This document shows positions 37,601-48,184 of a DNA stretch of 64,000 bases, in pieces. The notes beneath the pieces were generated by a model. That model ran no database searches and was not told where the DNA came from. It was given only the letters and a program-made list of their open reading frames with translations. Source of the stretch: Takifugu bimaculatus. Taxonomy: Eukaryota > Chordata > Actinopteri > Tetraodontiformes > Tetraodontidae. Position numbers and translations under genes: made by a program. The DNA lies in assembly GCA_004026145.2 (NCBI GenBank), contig CP034992.1:12129209-12193208 (forward strand), in the 5' to 3' direction. The first letter of the stretch is position 1. Each line of letters begins with the position of its first letter.

Positions 37601-40600
37601 CTCCGTTCTACCTGAGTGACTTTAAGGATGGAATGAGCCTCCAGTGCGTGGCCTCCTTCCTCTTCCTCTACTGTGCCTGCATGTCGCCTGTTATCACCTT
37701 TGGAGGGTTGCTGGGGGAGGCCACAGAGGGACGCATCGTAAGAGCTCACGCGTCACACTGCCAATGCTGAGTATTGCGCTGCAAACACACATCTGTATTT
37801 CGACCGTGTGCTTCAGAGCGCCATCGAATCCCTGTTCGGCGCCTCCATGACTGGAGTGGCCTACTCTTTGTTTGCCGGGCAGCCGCTCACCATTCTGGGC
37901 AGCACCGGCCCCGTGCTGGTTTTCGAGAAGATCCTCTTCAAGTTCTGCAAGTATGTATCCCAACACCTTCCCCGAGACATTCCCACCGTCACCGCCGTGA
38001 CGCCAAGCTGTCGTTCAAATGTCGCGCCAGGGACTACGACCTCTCCTACCTGTCCCTGAGGGCCTGCATCGGCCTGTGGACGGCCCTCCTGTGTTTGTTC
38101 CTGGTTGCCACGGACGCCAGCTCTCTGGTGTGCTACATTACACGGTTCACAGAGGAGGCGTTTGCTGCCCTCATCTGCCTCATCTTCATTTACGAAGCCC
38201 TGGAGAAGCTCTGCCACCTGGGGGAGGTCTATCCGTTTAACACCCACAGCGACCTGGACCACCTCACGCTGGCCTAGTGAGAAATGAGCTGAAGACTATT
38301 ACTGCTGGTTTTAAGATGATTTTGGTCAGTCATTGAGGTCCTCTCTGTCTGTCTGTCTGTAGCTGTCGCTGTGCAGAGCCTGACATTCCCACCAACAAAA
38401 CATTAGAACTTTGGAGAGAGAGGAACGTCACAGCCTCTGTGGTGCCCTGGTCCAACCTTACTGTCAAGGTAACGCAACTTTGTGGAGACACACACGAGGG
38501 CACGCACGCACGCACGCTCGCACACGCAGTTTCGGCATAACTTTCACACATTAATGCGCTGTGTTTACTTCTGTTAACATTCAACCAACCCTCTTATCTT
38601 AAGAACCTCTGCAAGCACCGAGACGTTGACACAGGACACACACAAGTCTTGACCCCTTTTTTTCCTCCTGTGTATTTCTGCAGGAGTGTATCAGCCTGCA
38701 CGGTCAGTTTGTCGGGACGGCGTGTGGTCATCATGGACCCTACACCCCGGATGTCCTGTTCTGGTCCACCATTTTGTTCTTCTCCACCTTTTTCATGTCT
38801 ACCTTCCTGAAACAGTTCAAGACCAGCCGTTATTTCCCCACCAAGGTGACCAGCTGGTGAAACTCCTCCTGGAGCATAAGAATGTCCACACGATTAACTG
38901 CCTTTGACCTTTCTGTGTCAGGTCCGCTCCACCATCAGTGACTTTGCCGTGTTCCTCACTATTGTCGTGATGGTCCTGCTCGACTTTGTCATTGGGGTGC
39001 CCTCTCAGAAGCTAAAGGTGCCCAGCAAATTCCAGGTAATGAGATGACATGATTGATAATGTGAATTTTAAACATTCCCTGACTTTAATTTAATCAAATT
39101 CAGCCTACAAGAGATGACCGAGGTTGGTTGATCAACCCAATCGGACGCAATCCCTGGTGGACAGTCCTGGCTGCATCTATTCCTGCACTTCTCTGCACCA
39201 TCCTCATCTTTATGGACCAACAGATAACTGCTGTCATCATCAACCGCAAGGAACATAAACTGCTGGTAGAAAAAGCTGTTCACCCAGGCCAGAGCTGCTG
39301 CCTGAGGCTCAAGTCCTAATAGCTTCTCATCTCTGTCACGCAGAAGGGTTGCGGGTACCACCTGGACCTGCTGATGGTCGGGGTGATGCTGGCGGTCTGC
39401 TCCATCATGGGGTTGCCGTGGTTCGTCGCGGCCACGGTTCTGTCCATCACGCATGTCAACAGCCTGAAGCTGGAGTCGGAGAGCTCGGCTCCGGGAGAGC
39501 AGCCACGTTTCCTGGGCATCAGGGAGCAGAGGTTGACGGGCCTGGTCATCTTTTTACTCATGGGCTGCTCTGTGTTCATGACCGGAGCCCTACAGGTTTG
39601 TCTGACGCTGGGCAACGCCGCCCTCTTGTGGCTGAAACATAGATTGAACGGCACCGTTGACATCCGGTTTTAATTCTTCCCAGTTCATTCCGATGCCAGT
39701 GTTGTATGGCGTTTTTCTTTACATGGGCGTCTCCTCATTAAAAGGCATCCAGGTGAATCACCATCGAAACAAACTTCTTTTTTAAAATCTTTTAAAAATT
39801 GCTTTCCTTCGATGTTATTGCTGATGCATATATTCTGCTCAGTTCTTCGACCGTCTGAAGCTGTTCGGTATGCCCCCCAAGCACCAACCCGACTTCATCT
39901 ACCTGCGCCACGTCCCCCTGAGGAAGGTTCACCTGTTCACTGTCACCCAGCTCACGTGCCTGGTGCTGCTCTGGGTCATCAAAACTTCACCCGCCGCCAT
40001 TGTTTTCCCCATGATGGCGAGTTTACAAACACATTTCCCCCCGTTCCCCCTCTAAATATGAACAATATAAACAGTTTTTTTCCTATGCTTGCAGGTTCTG
40101 GCTCTGGTCTTCGTCCGAAAGGTCCTCGACCTGTGCTTCTCCAACCGGGAGCTCAGTTACCTGGACGACTTAATGCCCGAGTGGAAGAAGAAAAACCTCG
40201 ACGACGCCTCCAAGAAGATAGAAGAGGTAGTTTAGACGGAATACTCAAACCGAGTGAACGCGCATGTGTAAAAGTGCAGCTAGTGACTTTTTGTGGGCTT
40301 GTTTGTCCTTGAGGAATCACAGGTTATGCTCAGCGAGAAGAGGGAAAATACTGTTGAGATTCCCATGGAGAGCAGCAAGCCCGCTCATGTCCAGAAAACA
40401 CACGACCCCAGGTGGGAGCACACACACACACACACACACACGCACACACACACACACAGTGACATGATTAATGGTGTAGGGAACTGGGTGAATTTCACCT
40501 TTCTCTCCTTTTTGCTGGTCTGGTTTCTTGTGCGACTAACCTCTCTCCCCGAGCTGCACCCACTTCACTCCCCCCCGCTCTCCTCCTCTTCCTCTGCCCG

Positions 40601-40747
40601 CTCCTCAGGTCTGACCCCTCTGATATTAACATATCTGATGAAATGTCTAAAACCACTGTGTGGAAATCCCTCAACTCCAACCAAAAGGACCGCAAAGAAG
40701 GCAAGACCCCCGCCCCCTCATTTCCTCACCCCTTCATGTGGAAATAA
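23611..40747 (+). CDS. slc4a8: slc4a8 (NDCBE), Na-driven Cl/HCO3 exchanger
   Basis: Plasma-membrane acid extruder of neurons. Exons: 23611-23649, 31987-32068, 32982-33134, 33566-33701, 33803-33963, 35387-35563, 35802-35890, 36138-36295, 36384-36471, 36551-36697, 36770-36870, 37563-37737, 37817-37950, 38031-38276, 38363-38468, 38684-38845, 38922-39035, 39104-39265, 39344-39595, 39684-39752, 39843-40016, 40095-40226, 40323-40411, 40609-40747. They sum to 3285 nt, 1094 residues (human about 1093). The start ending ILSYQ, the GVRMPRQSHRHH segment and the tail DPSDINISDEMSKTTVWK identify SLC4A8 rather than SLC4A7 or SLC4A10. The cytoplasmic band-3-like domain (about residues 85-420) contains WLKFEEDVEDGGERWSKP. 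The membrane domain follows, with NKT, NVT and NLT glycosylation sites in the third outer loop. Introns after 36697 and 40016 begin with GC. The final residues are uncertain. Confidence 0.95.
25772..26010 (-). repeat. antisense retroposed 3' end (poly-A with AATAAA)
   Basis: Read on the minus strand the segment ends CAATAAAGTTTGGAG followed by eight A residues, which is the layout of a polyadenylated transcript end. The AT-rich sequence before it resembles a 3'UTR with no open frame. It is probably a retroposed fragment or LINE tail in the slc4a8 intron, and less likely the end of an antisense gene. Confidence 0.4.
26287..27418. mobile_element. 1.1-kb element with about 130-bp imperfect inverted arms
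   Basis: The left arm 26287-26420 and the right arm 27290-27418 are imperfect reverse complements. Both contain ctagtcttctgcatgccagt, then a match around CAGTAAAGA, GGTTCATTTGTGTAT, TTGGGTCTTCTTCA and CCTGACAGACA when read inward from each end. About 870 bases without coding potential lie between. This suits a non-autonomous foldback DNA transposon, or two copies of one repeat inserted in opposite directions. Confidence 0.6.
26894..26907 (-). promoter_or_regulatory. CTCF-like motif in slc4a8 intron 1
   Basis: Minus-strand ACAGCAGAGGGCGC matches the core CCASYAGRKGGCRS at 13 of 14 positions. It lies inside the inverted-repeat element, so it may have arrived with it. Confidence 0.35.
27870..28015 (+). 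repeat. purine-rich GACAGAGCAG simple repeat
   Basis: Variants of GGGACAGAGCAGGACA and GAGAGAGA recur over about 145 bases with almost no pyrimidine runs on this strand. Open frames across it on both strands are low-complexity artefacts. It is a degenerate minisatellite in slc4a8 intron 1. Confidence 0.6.
29327..29660. repeat. teleost interspersed-repeat fragment
   Basis: It begins with TTTATTGTCCCACACGGGGA and later has CTGACAGCAGCCGGCAGGAA. Both phrases resemble dispersed repeats I recognise from many fish genomes. The family cannot be named with certainty; a RepeatMasker run would settle it. Confidence 0.4.
30076..30335 (+). repeat. (CA)n microsatellite with a GTGAGGAC-type fish repeat
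   Basis: A CA array (30076-30152, one interruption at 30100) runs into TTCTATCTTTGTGAGGG, then CCTAACCC-like telomeric words and GTTGTGAGGACTGGTCC...TGTCCTCACT. This CA-plus-GTGAGGAC unit is a frequent fish interspersed repeat. A small reverse piece of the same unit (TGTCCTCACAAAGATAGAA) lies at 41497-41515. Confidence 0.5.
34110..34420 (+). repeat. degraded teleost repeat carrying a long (GT)n array
   Basis: Within slc4a8 intron 33964-35386, GGTTTTCTCCAGTTTCCTCC at about 34166, CACAGTCTAAAAACATGCA, and then GACTCTATATTGC follow the order of a ubiquitous fish repeat. The position where that repeat normally has a GTGTGAATGTGAGTGTG run is expanded here to a 92-base GT array (34270-34361). Confidence 0.55.
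34643..34670 (+). repeat. (TC)n-(AC)n compound microsatellite
   Basis: A TC run (about 34629-34643) passes directly into an AC run ending at 34670, inside the same slc4a8 intron as the GT array. Confidence 0.8.
36698..36769 (+). other. slc4a8: GC-AG intron in slc4a8
   Basis: The exon ends ...PSQ (CAG) and the next base pair is GC (GCAGGT); the acceptor is ATGTAG before GAGAAAAGG (EKRK). Only this junction keeps the frame and reproduces the family sequence VPSQEKRK. The nearest GT would shift the frame. The intron is 72 bases long. Confidence 0.75.
40017..40094 (+). other. slc4a8: second GC-AG intron in slc4a8
   Basis: The exon ends IVFPMM (ATG ATG) followed by GCGAGT; the acceptor is TTGCAG before GTTCTGGCT (VLAL). 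The joined FPMMVLALVFVRK is the invariant family sequence, and a GT three bases further on would break the frame. The intron is 78 bases long. Confidence 0.75.
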
Positions 40748-43310
40748 TACACAATCACTTCTTTTGTGGTTTGCAAAATCTACCAAAGCAGCAGCCAAAG
40801 TGTGCTCTGTGGGGCCTAAATTCCCAGTTTGTATCCTTTAACTCTGCAGGATTGAGGGGATCACTTTCATAGATGAGTGACGGATGCGTTCCTCTCCCGC
40901 TGGACTCAGCTGGGTCACTGCATCGTTTTTCTGGACCACTGCAAGTCAGCACTGTCTTCAGAGAATCGACTCTCCACCAGCTTCTGTACCAACAAACCTA
41001 TCAGAAAAAACACACATAAACGTCTATCTTTGAGAGGACTGAGCACTTTAGCTCCTAACCTATTAAACTGGAAACACAAAACCCCAGTGCTAATAGCAAT
41101 AGCTACAGATAATTTAGCATGAATTCTCCTGTGCATAGATCATCTAACAGAGAGGTGATTCACCTGTGTGACGAGTGTCGCAGTGATTTTGCTGCGAAGT
41201 GGCGGCATAAACTCGGTCTGTGTGATCTCAAGCATTGTCACATCAGTCAGCAGTTCAGTGTCACGAGCTCCAAAAATGTCAACCTAAAATGTCAGAGAGA
41301 GTGTTTTTAGCTCAGGCAGGCGCAGCTGTTGTTAACCTATAAATATCAGCTTTACAAGCCCCCAGCAAGACCGCGGCCTGTTGTAAATCCTGCTGTTTTT
41401 CATTAGTGTTCCCCCTTTCCACCGTCCCTTCATAGCCATCTCATCAGCCAACTTATTCAAAAAAGCAAATATTAAACATTAAATAAGGCCAGACAGTGTC
41501 CTCACAAAGATAGAACAACACTCATATGCTATTTAATCTACTGGCCTGTGTTGTTATTTATGTAACTTTCATCTGTTCTCCACGATCGAGGCTGTCTAGT
41601 TGATCTTAGGCCCTCAGAAATGGCAGGTTCATCAGATTATTTCACTCTCCACCAGGGTTCAAATCTCACGGATCTCTCTGCAGATCTTCATCCAGGAACA
41701 TGAGATTTCATCACTCCATCCTCCAAACACACTGGATAAAATATATAAACCCTTCAACACTTCCACACCTTAATTCAGTGGATTTGTTGCATGTAAGCAA
41801 TGATTTTTTTAAAAAAAGGCTGAATAATAAATAATATATAAGATTTTCAGGTGCAGCAGCATTTAAAGTGTAAAGAAAATCAATTTAAATCATTTATTTG
41901 TAGATTGTTTTTTTTTGAAAATCATTACTTTTCTGAGAGATATAACAGTAAATTCAAACTACATTATTATTGATTACAAGCACATTTTAGATGAAATTCC
42001 AGTGAGTTCACTTTCTGTTGTGTGTAAATATGTTATAATTAAAGATAAGCTATAAGAACGGCTGAAGAATGCAGCATATAACTAATGTCCTAGATTGTTA
42101 AACAAAGCCAAAAGAGATGACAGGAGAAGAGAATGTTTCTGTCAGATCCATCTGCTCCTGGTGGAGGGCCAAAGACCCCTAAACCTGCTCTTAGACCAGT
42201 TTAACTGGAAAATAACGCAACTAGAGTTCTTTTATTTTTTCTTTTATTATTAAATTAATGTATTTTTTTATTTAGAAAATGTAAGGAAGAATATAAAAAT
42301 AGAGCTATGTAATCATCTAGAAAAAGGGGTTCCTTCATCGTCCAGTCCAAAATCCCTTTTTCAAGGCTCCTTCCTCCATCGGTTCTATTCAGGTGATGTG
42401 AAAACAAAGTGCACAATTCTCACATGCAGTAAACTCTCTGGTGTTTGTGGCCATGTTTCTGCCTACATGGTTGAATGTGAACGGCCTCCGTGTGTCCGTG
42501 GGGGCCCCACGAAGTAACGGACAGCATGGCTAAATATTATTCACTGTGTAAATATGTATTTAAATATGTATTTAAAACCACACCGGTGAGTGTCGTCAAA
42601 TGTGTGAATTGTGATGGAGGAGGGGGGAAAAGAATGGAGAAATGACTCCACTGTGGACAACAAAAGATCGAATCTTGCGGAGGAGACATTCAGAGGATCT
42701 GTGCAATTTATTTAGCAACTGTAGCACTGATGAGGACGTGTCTTAAATTTGATTTTCACTCTCAGTGTATGTGTGAATGTATGAGTATCGTACAGTAAAT
42801 GCCTTCAGTGTGCTGTAGGGTTACCACTTTAAACATGGCTCCAGAAAAGGTTGCAGGTGTCAATGGATGTGAGCATAAACTCTGTATATGTGCTGTGTTT
42901 GTCATAAGCTGCATAAAAACTGTGGTGATATCTCATCCAACCACACACACCTTAAAAAAAAGCCATTGATGAGCACTAGGCTCGTGTTGCATTTTGTACA
43001 ATTTTGCTGTCACATCCTTCGAATCCTTCCAGCGTCACCGTCCTTGAAAACAATAAAGTGAATACTGTGACCTGAGTGAGGCTGTATCCTTGGATAAAAT
43101 TTAAAAAAATACACGTCTCCCTCAAGGACAAGGTCAGTCCTCCAGGATGGAGAGAGGATTTAAGGACGCCGGCACCTGTGAAACGCCTATTCCCATTGTT
43201 GTGGAGCTCCTGGAAGAGCGATTCCTTAAACATTAGTATTGTGTGAAATAATATGTTTTATATGTGATTTAATTTTTGAGAGAATACGAAATAAATCCAC
43301 ACATTTCAAA
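40748..43310 (+). other. slc4a8: probable slc4a8 3'UTR
   Basis: AT-rich non-coding sequence follows the slc4a8 stop. AATAAA at 43290-43295 is a good candidate end; another AATAAA is at 43049-43054. Two perfect Pumilio-type TGTAAATA elements occur at 42023-42030 and 42547-42554. If the 3'UTR ends earlier, the right part is intergenic. Confidence 0.45.
43290..43295 (+). terminator. slc4a8: candidate polyadenylation signal of slc4a8
   Basis: AATAAA at the end of a long AT-rich stretch, with GTGCGGTGCTGTTT shortly after as a possible GT-rich downstream element. Confidence 0.4.
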
Positions 43311-43397
43311 GGACGTGCGGTGCTGTTTCAATGATTGCATCAAATAAGTGGACAAACATGCGGCGCTGCGGAAGGGATCAGTCGTTACCCGGTTCAG

Positions 43398-43411
43398 CCA
43401 CGAGGGGGCAG
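43398..43411 (+). promoter_or_regulatory. CTCF-like motif between slc4a8 and fignl2
   Basis: CCACGAGGGGGCAG differs from the core CCASYAGRKGGCRS only at the fifth base (G for C/T) and contains the strong AGGGGGCAG half. It lies just downstream of the candidate slc4a8 polyadenylation site. Confidence 0.45.
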
Positions 43412-45205
43412 ACGAAGCGCTTCACGGTGACAGTTGCGAGTAGATTTCAAAATACTTCTTTAAATTTAAAGCCATAATACATTCCCCTAGACGGAATCAC
43501 ATACGTGGTATTTAATCCGTGTCTTTCCAACCTCTCATTTCATTTTTTATTGGCCAGGCCCGTCCCTCCCGGTGCCACACCCCTCCCCCAGTTTTTTTAT
43601 CCTGGGGCGAGAACATGGTGTGCACATCTGGAGGTGATCCTGACTCGCCTGTGGGGAAGGGCTGTCAGGTTAAGGACACACTGCACTCTGTATGTTTAAA
43701 TCCGCGTGTTCATGTGTGCCTGGAGGGTGTCATGTGATCCGGACACCAAATGCTGCTGATTACAAACAGCTGGCGGGATCCAGCCTCAGCCAATCAGATA
43801 AGCTGCTGGCCCTGACATCAAGAGGAGGGAGGGGCTTCAAAGTTGGGTATATTTATTATGACTTATTCATTCTCAGGTCAGATTTGGAGCTCAAAAAGGT
43901 TTTGAAAGAATTTAAAATACGCGTCACGGCCTGTGTATATTTGAGCTCCTGTCCAGCGCAGAGCTGTTCAGCTCTCCCAAATGTCTTTGTTGTCTTCATT
44001 CAAAGAAAGCCTTTGTGCTCATGTGAACGTCCTGTGGTTTTGTGAAGGAAAAGCAGAAGACGCCACTGGTGCCGGAATGCATGCATGGAATGCCTGTCCC
44101 CTCTTCACAGGCTCATCACCAAAATACTAAAAATGATTAGCAGCCATTAGGTGGTCCTAATGGCTTTTTGCAGCGTCATTAATTTGCCGCGGAGGATCTG
44201 AGCTGTTTTATGAGTGTTTGGTTTGGTTTGGTTTGTTAGCGCATGTGGGAGGAGGTTTAATTAAGGGTGTCACTGCATGCAAATTGTGGAAGTGAGATAA
44301 AATTGTAAAAACCAACACGGCTAGCTTTAAAAGAAAGAAAGAAATTAACAGAAGGTTGACGAATTTGTCATTATTTTTGGTTTGATGAAGGATGGATTCC
44401 ATTTAACAAAAGAGTAAAAACTACAGAGAACTTTGAAAACTCCAGTGGTTCAGAGCATTTCATCGCTTAAAGACAACATAGCGATGTGTATGATCCGACC
44501 AAAAACAATCCTTCTGCTCCTTTGGCCCTATCTCGGTCAGATTCGCTGAGCTGTTGTCCTTTTTTTTTTCTCACAACACAGAAGCAGCTCTCTGCTCTTC
44601 CCTCCCCTCCATCAATCTCTGTCATAAATCTGTCAGGCAGAAAGAAAAGGAACTGCTGAATACAGATTTGTCAGCAATTAATCTAACCTCCATTACTAGA
44701 CTTGGATATTGTGTTCTCTACACTGGAGAACAATGAGCCACTTTAGCTTGGACCTCCGTGTGTGTGTGTGTTTGTGTGTGCGCGTTCTCTCTCTGTTTCC
44801 TATCTCAGTGTGACTGTGTTTGGGATTTGCTGTTCCATCAGAATATTCTTGGCTCATTTTATTCCAGCCAAAGCAATATAAAGTATTATACATGTATAAT
44901 TAATATATAATAATATCTGAACAATTAAAAACAGTTTTTCTACAAACTGATAACATTCCCTCTGCTTGGATTTAGGACAATGATTAAGGCCATTTAGCTG
45001 AGTCATCCTCATAAAAGCAGATAAACAAATTGTTCTTTCTACATTTATGGGTGCCATGATTATACAACACAGTATACTGAAGGGAATTAGACAAAGCTGT
45101 AATGAATAGGTAATAACAGTCTTGTTACAGAGATTGAGGCACCTGGTCATGAAGAGTTAATAAATCTCTGTTATGATGTGAGTGTAGAAGCTGCTGCCGG
45201 GTATT

Positions 45206-45259
45206 TTCAAATTGAAGCTGAACTGATGTTTAGCTTCAATTTGAAGCTGAACTGACGTT
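45206..45259. repeat. 25-bp near-direct repeat with internal palindrome
   Basis: Units 45206-45230 and 45235-45259 match at 23 of 25 positions, and each carries a TTCAA-TTGAA type palindrome, so the pair can also fold. It is in intergenic DNA. Confidence 0.75.
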
Positions 45260-47176
45260 CAGCCCCTGATGGGAAATGTGCACATGTCCCACGGTGTCTG
45301 CCAGGCTCTGGCTGGAGCTGTTCCACTGAGCCTCTTCAGTAGAGTATCATTTCCCAGACAGAGACCAGTTACAAATACATAATGAGAATAAAACCAACAA
45401 CCTCTTCATGATAGTGCATATCACTAGTTCTTGTGTGTGTGTGTGTGTGGGGGGTGTGTGTCTCTGACTTGAATAAAAACATTGTTTTCCACCTCAGCAA
45501 CACTAGAATAACATCAAGAAACGTTAATCTGTTACATTTCATTTTCCTTTCTTTTTTTTGGGGGGGGATAGATTGCAGTAGCATTGTTGTTCACTACTGT
45601 GCTGACACTGCTTGTGAAATAATACACACATTTCCTGTTATAAAGAGTTCCTCTTCCTGTTTTGTCCTTTCACTCTCTATCTGGATGCCATTCCCTTTGT
45701 CTCTGAAGTCATCGACCTACAAATATGAAAACCCTCTCCAAAATGTTGTTGTGGCTTAAGTTACTTCCTCTGCAGCCTGTCCCAGGTTATTAGCTTCTTT
45801 CCAATGGCGAGTGCACACAATTGTTTGCACACAGACTCGCACGTGCACTATTATCATGAGTGTGACAGCTCAGTGGAGCAGCGGGCCGGTACCCAGCTGC
45901 TCCAGACAGAATTAGAGTGGCAAACAGCTGAGCTTCTCCTGGGTGCTATCATGTGACGCGTCCCACCCACAAGGGACCCGGGTTTAGGGTTACCGTCTCC
46001 AGTACGTGCTGGGGCCTGCGTGTAAATCTCTCCCGTTTATTTGCCGTATTTTATGAAAAGGGGTTTTCTCGTCTGTCAGCTGGGCCTCTCTGCTCCACTG
46101 TCGCTAGCACATGTCCTGCCCTTTGTGCCCCCCCCCCCAGCCACTTGTCCCAGTGACCTGCTTCAGACCCAAACGCCCACAAAACAGGGAGGCGTCCCGT
46201 GACGTAATAACAGAGCACATATGGGAGCTTCAACCGGGAATATATCAAAACCACGTTGAAAGGAACAGACCGGGCGGCACATTCGGGGTTGTTCGGGACT
46301 ATTGCTTTATTTTAGCATTTGTCAGCAGGTGAGAGAAAAGGAGTCGAGTCACCTGACGTGAGGTCTCAAAAGCATCACAAATGGAGGAAATGCGGCAACG
46401 CTTGGCCTCAGCTTTGATTTGTAATCCCAGAATTCGGCTGAGCCTCCAGCATCTACCTCCTGAAATATGTCCCGCTCGTGTAAAACGTGTGGTGGGTGTG
46501 TGCGTGCGCCTGTGCATCAGTGAAAGCAGGAGTGTGAGCTGCAGGGCCTTGAGTGTTTACAGCAGTAACATGAGCAGTCCGTCCCTCCTACTCCATAACT
46601 CTAAAAGCAGAAACACAGCTGTGTTTTCTGCATGCGACGGACTGGAGCTGATCTACGCCAGACGGCGCTCCGCTGATCACAATATCACATATTGACACAT
46701 TTCCCACCTATGAAATGAATTTGCTTCTCAGTCAGAGGTTTGAGGCCAATGTGGAGGTCATTTGTGGCGGCCCATGCGCGTACAACTATTTGTGCGCGGC
46801 GGGGGATGGGACACTACAGGAATTAGGTAATATTGACATGGTTGATTCAACCCCCGTCCTCACAACAATGCCGAGATCAATGTGCCAGATCAATAGGAGT
46901 CATTGACAACAACTGAACTTCTCATGTGATCAGTGAAGGAGAAAATTCAGTATTTTTCAGCAGTGTGTGTCCCACCAGCTCATCCATCACACCCGCCCCA
47001 AAAACACTCGCACGTGGGACTCAGATCATACGGGAAATGTACAGAATTCATGCACACACACACGCGCGCGTGCCCACAAACACACACACACATGGCAGGG
47101 GAAACAGGTTCTCTGACACTGCAGGATTTGTCACTTTTTCCCTCTGTCCTTTCCTGCTGAAACACTTTTAACAAAA

Positions 47177-47316
47177 GCAGCGGGAGGGGGAGGGGTGGCA
47201 TTGATTGGGGGAGGGGATGCGTGTGCTGCTCTCTTGTCACTAGGCGAGGAGAGCAAGGGGGGAGGGATGAGGGGGCTTGGCAGTGTGGGGGGGTGGCAGT
47301 GGGAGGGAAGGATAGG
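47177..47316 (+). promoter_or_regulatory. G-rich block upstream of fignl2
   Basis: Many runs of three to seven G residues on the plus strand, spaced closely enough for G-quadruplexes, about 1 kb before the fignl2 first exon. It could be part of its promoter; no transcription start is visible. Confidence 0.35.
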
Positions 47317-48184
47317 GTCCTAGGAGTGAGTACGTGCTTCACACAGGCAGTCACACACTCACACACACACACACACACATGCAAGGCGGCTCCCCCGTGC
47401 TACGCTTTTTTGGACAATTGTGGATCTAGACTCAGAATCAACTGTCAACAAGTCTGAGGCATGACCAGGTCAGTAAAGCACTTTGTTACCTTTCAGCATT
47501 AAAGACAAATGTTTTGCTGATTCTTGTGATTTCTGTCATCTCCCACGTTCCCACGGCTCATCCCACTTTTCAGTCTCCTTTTTAATTGTGCATCATCATT
47601 TATTTGATCTGCGCGCACAGCATGCTTGTAGCTTGGCTCTCCAGGTTTCCCCCCTTTTCTGTTTTCCTTTTCACCTTTACGTCCCACATGTTAGCCAGCA
47701 GACTTCCTCGCTCTGCAGAGAGGACAAAGTTCCTTCTGCGTCTGTGCTCACTGTTTGTACTGAAACTTGGTGGCGTCAAAAAGTTAGAAACCAACCTCCC
47801 TCCACCAGCCGTGCAGTTTTTGTTGTTGGAGGCAAAAAGCCTCCTTTTCTGTCAGAGCATTTAGCCTTCAAGCGGTTCTCGATCGTCCACACATACACCC
47901 ACACGTGCATGTGTGGACAGATTCACAACAAACATTGAAAACGAACATAAAGTATGTTGTTTGCACGTGAGAAGTAGTCATTTGTCATTTTGGCAGGAAT
48001 ATTAAACACCTTGCTCCCAGCACCTGCACATTCTACATATTTTTTGCCGATACCTCAAATTAACCTTTAGTGATTCCATCAAAGAGAAGCAGACAGCCTA
48101 ACGACAATTTTGGACGGGCCCCTGGCGTGTGTGTTCTGTTCAGTTGGCAGTGTGTCGGAGGACTGTTGATCTGTGAAATGAACC

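Larger units (their letters stand above)
43311..48180. other. intergenic DNA between slc4a8 and fignl2, no gene seen
   Basis: Only short, unsupported open frames occur. Notable content: a CTCF-like motif (43398-43411), a 25-bp near-direct repeat (45206-45259), and a G-rich block (47177-47316) about 1 kb upstream of the fignl2 first exon. Confidence 0.6.

Noticed and set aside
23611..40747. Assigning the transporter to slc4a10 or slc4a7
   Set aside because: The N-terminus ending ILSYQ, GVRMPRQSHRHH, and the tail NISDEMSKTTVWK are specific to SLC4A8. No long slc4a7-type insert is present between exons 6 and 8.
40293..40841. 182-codon frame running past the slc4a8 tail
   Set aside because: It reads through an intron with a CA array; the spliced model restores the conserved SDPSDINISDEM tail.
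41650..41670. tRNA B-box-like GGTTCAAATCT
   Set aside because: It lacks the required CC end, and no A box or cloverleaf arms surround it.
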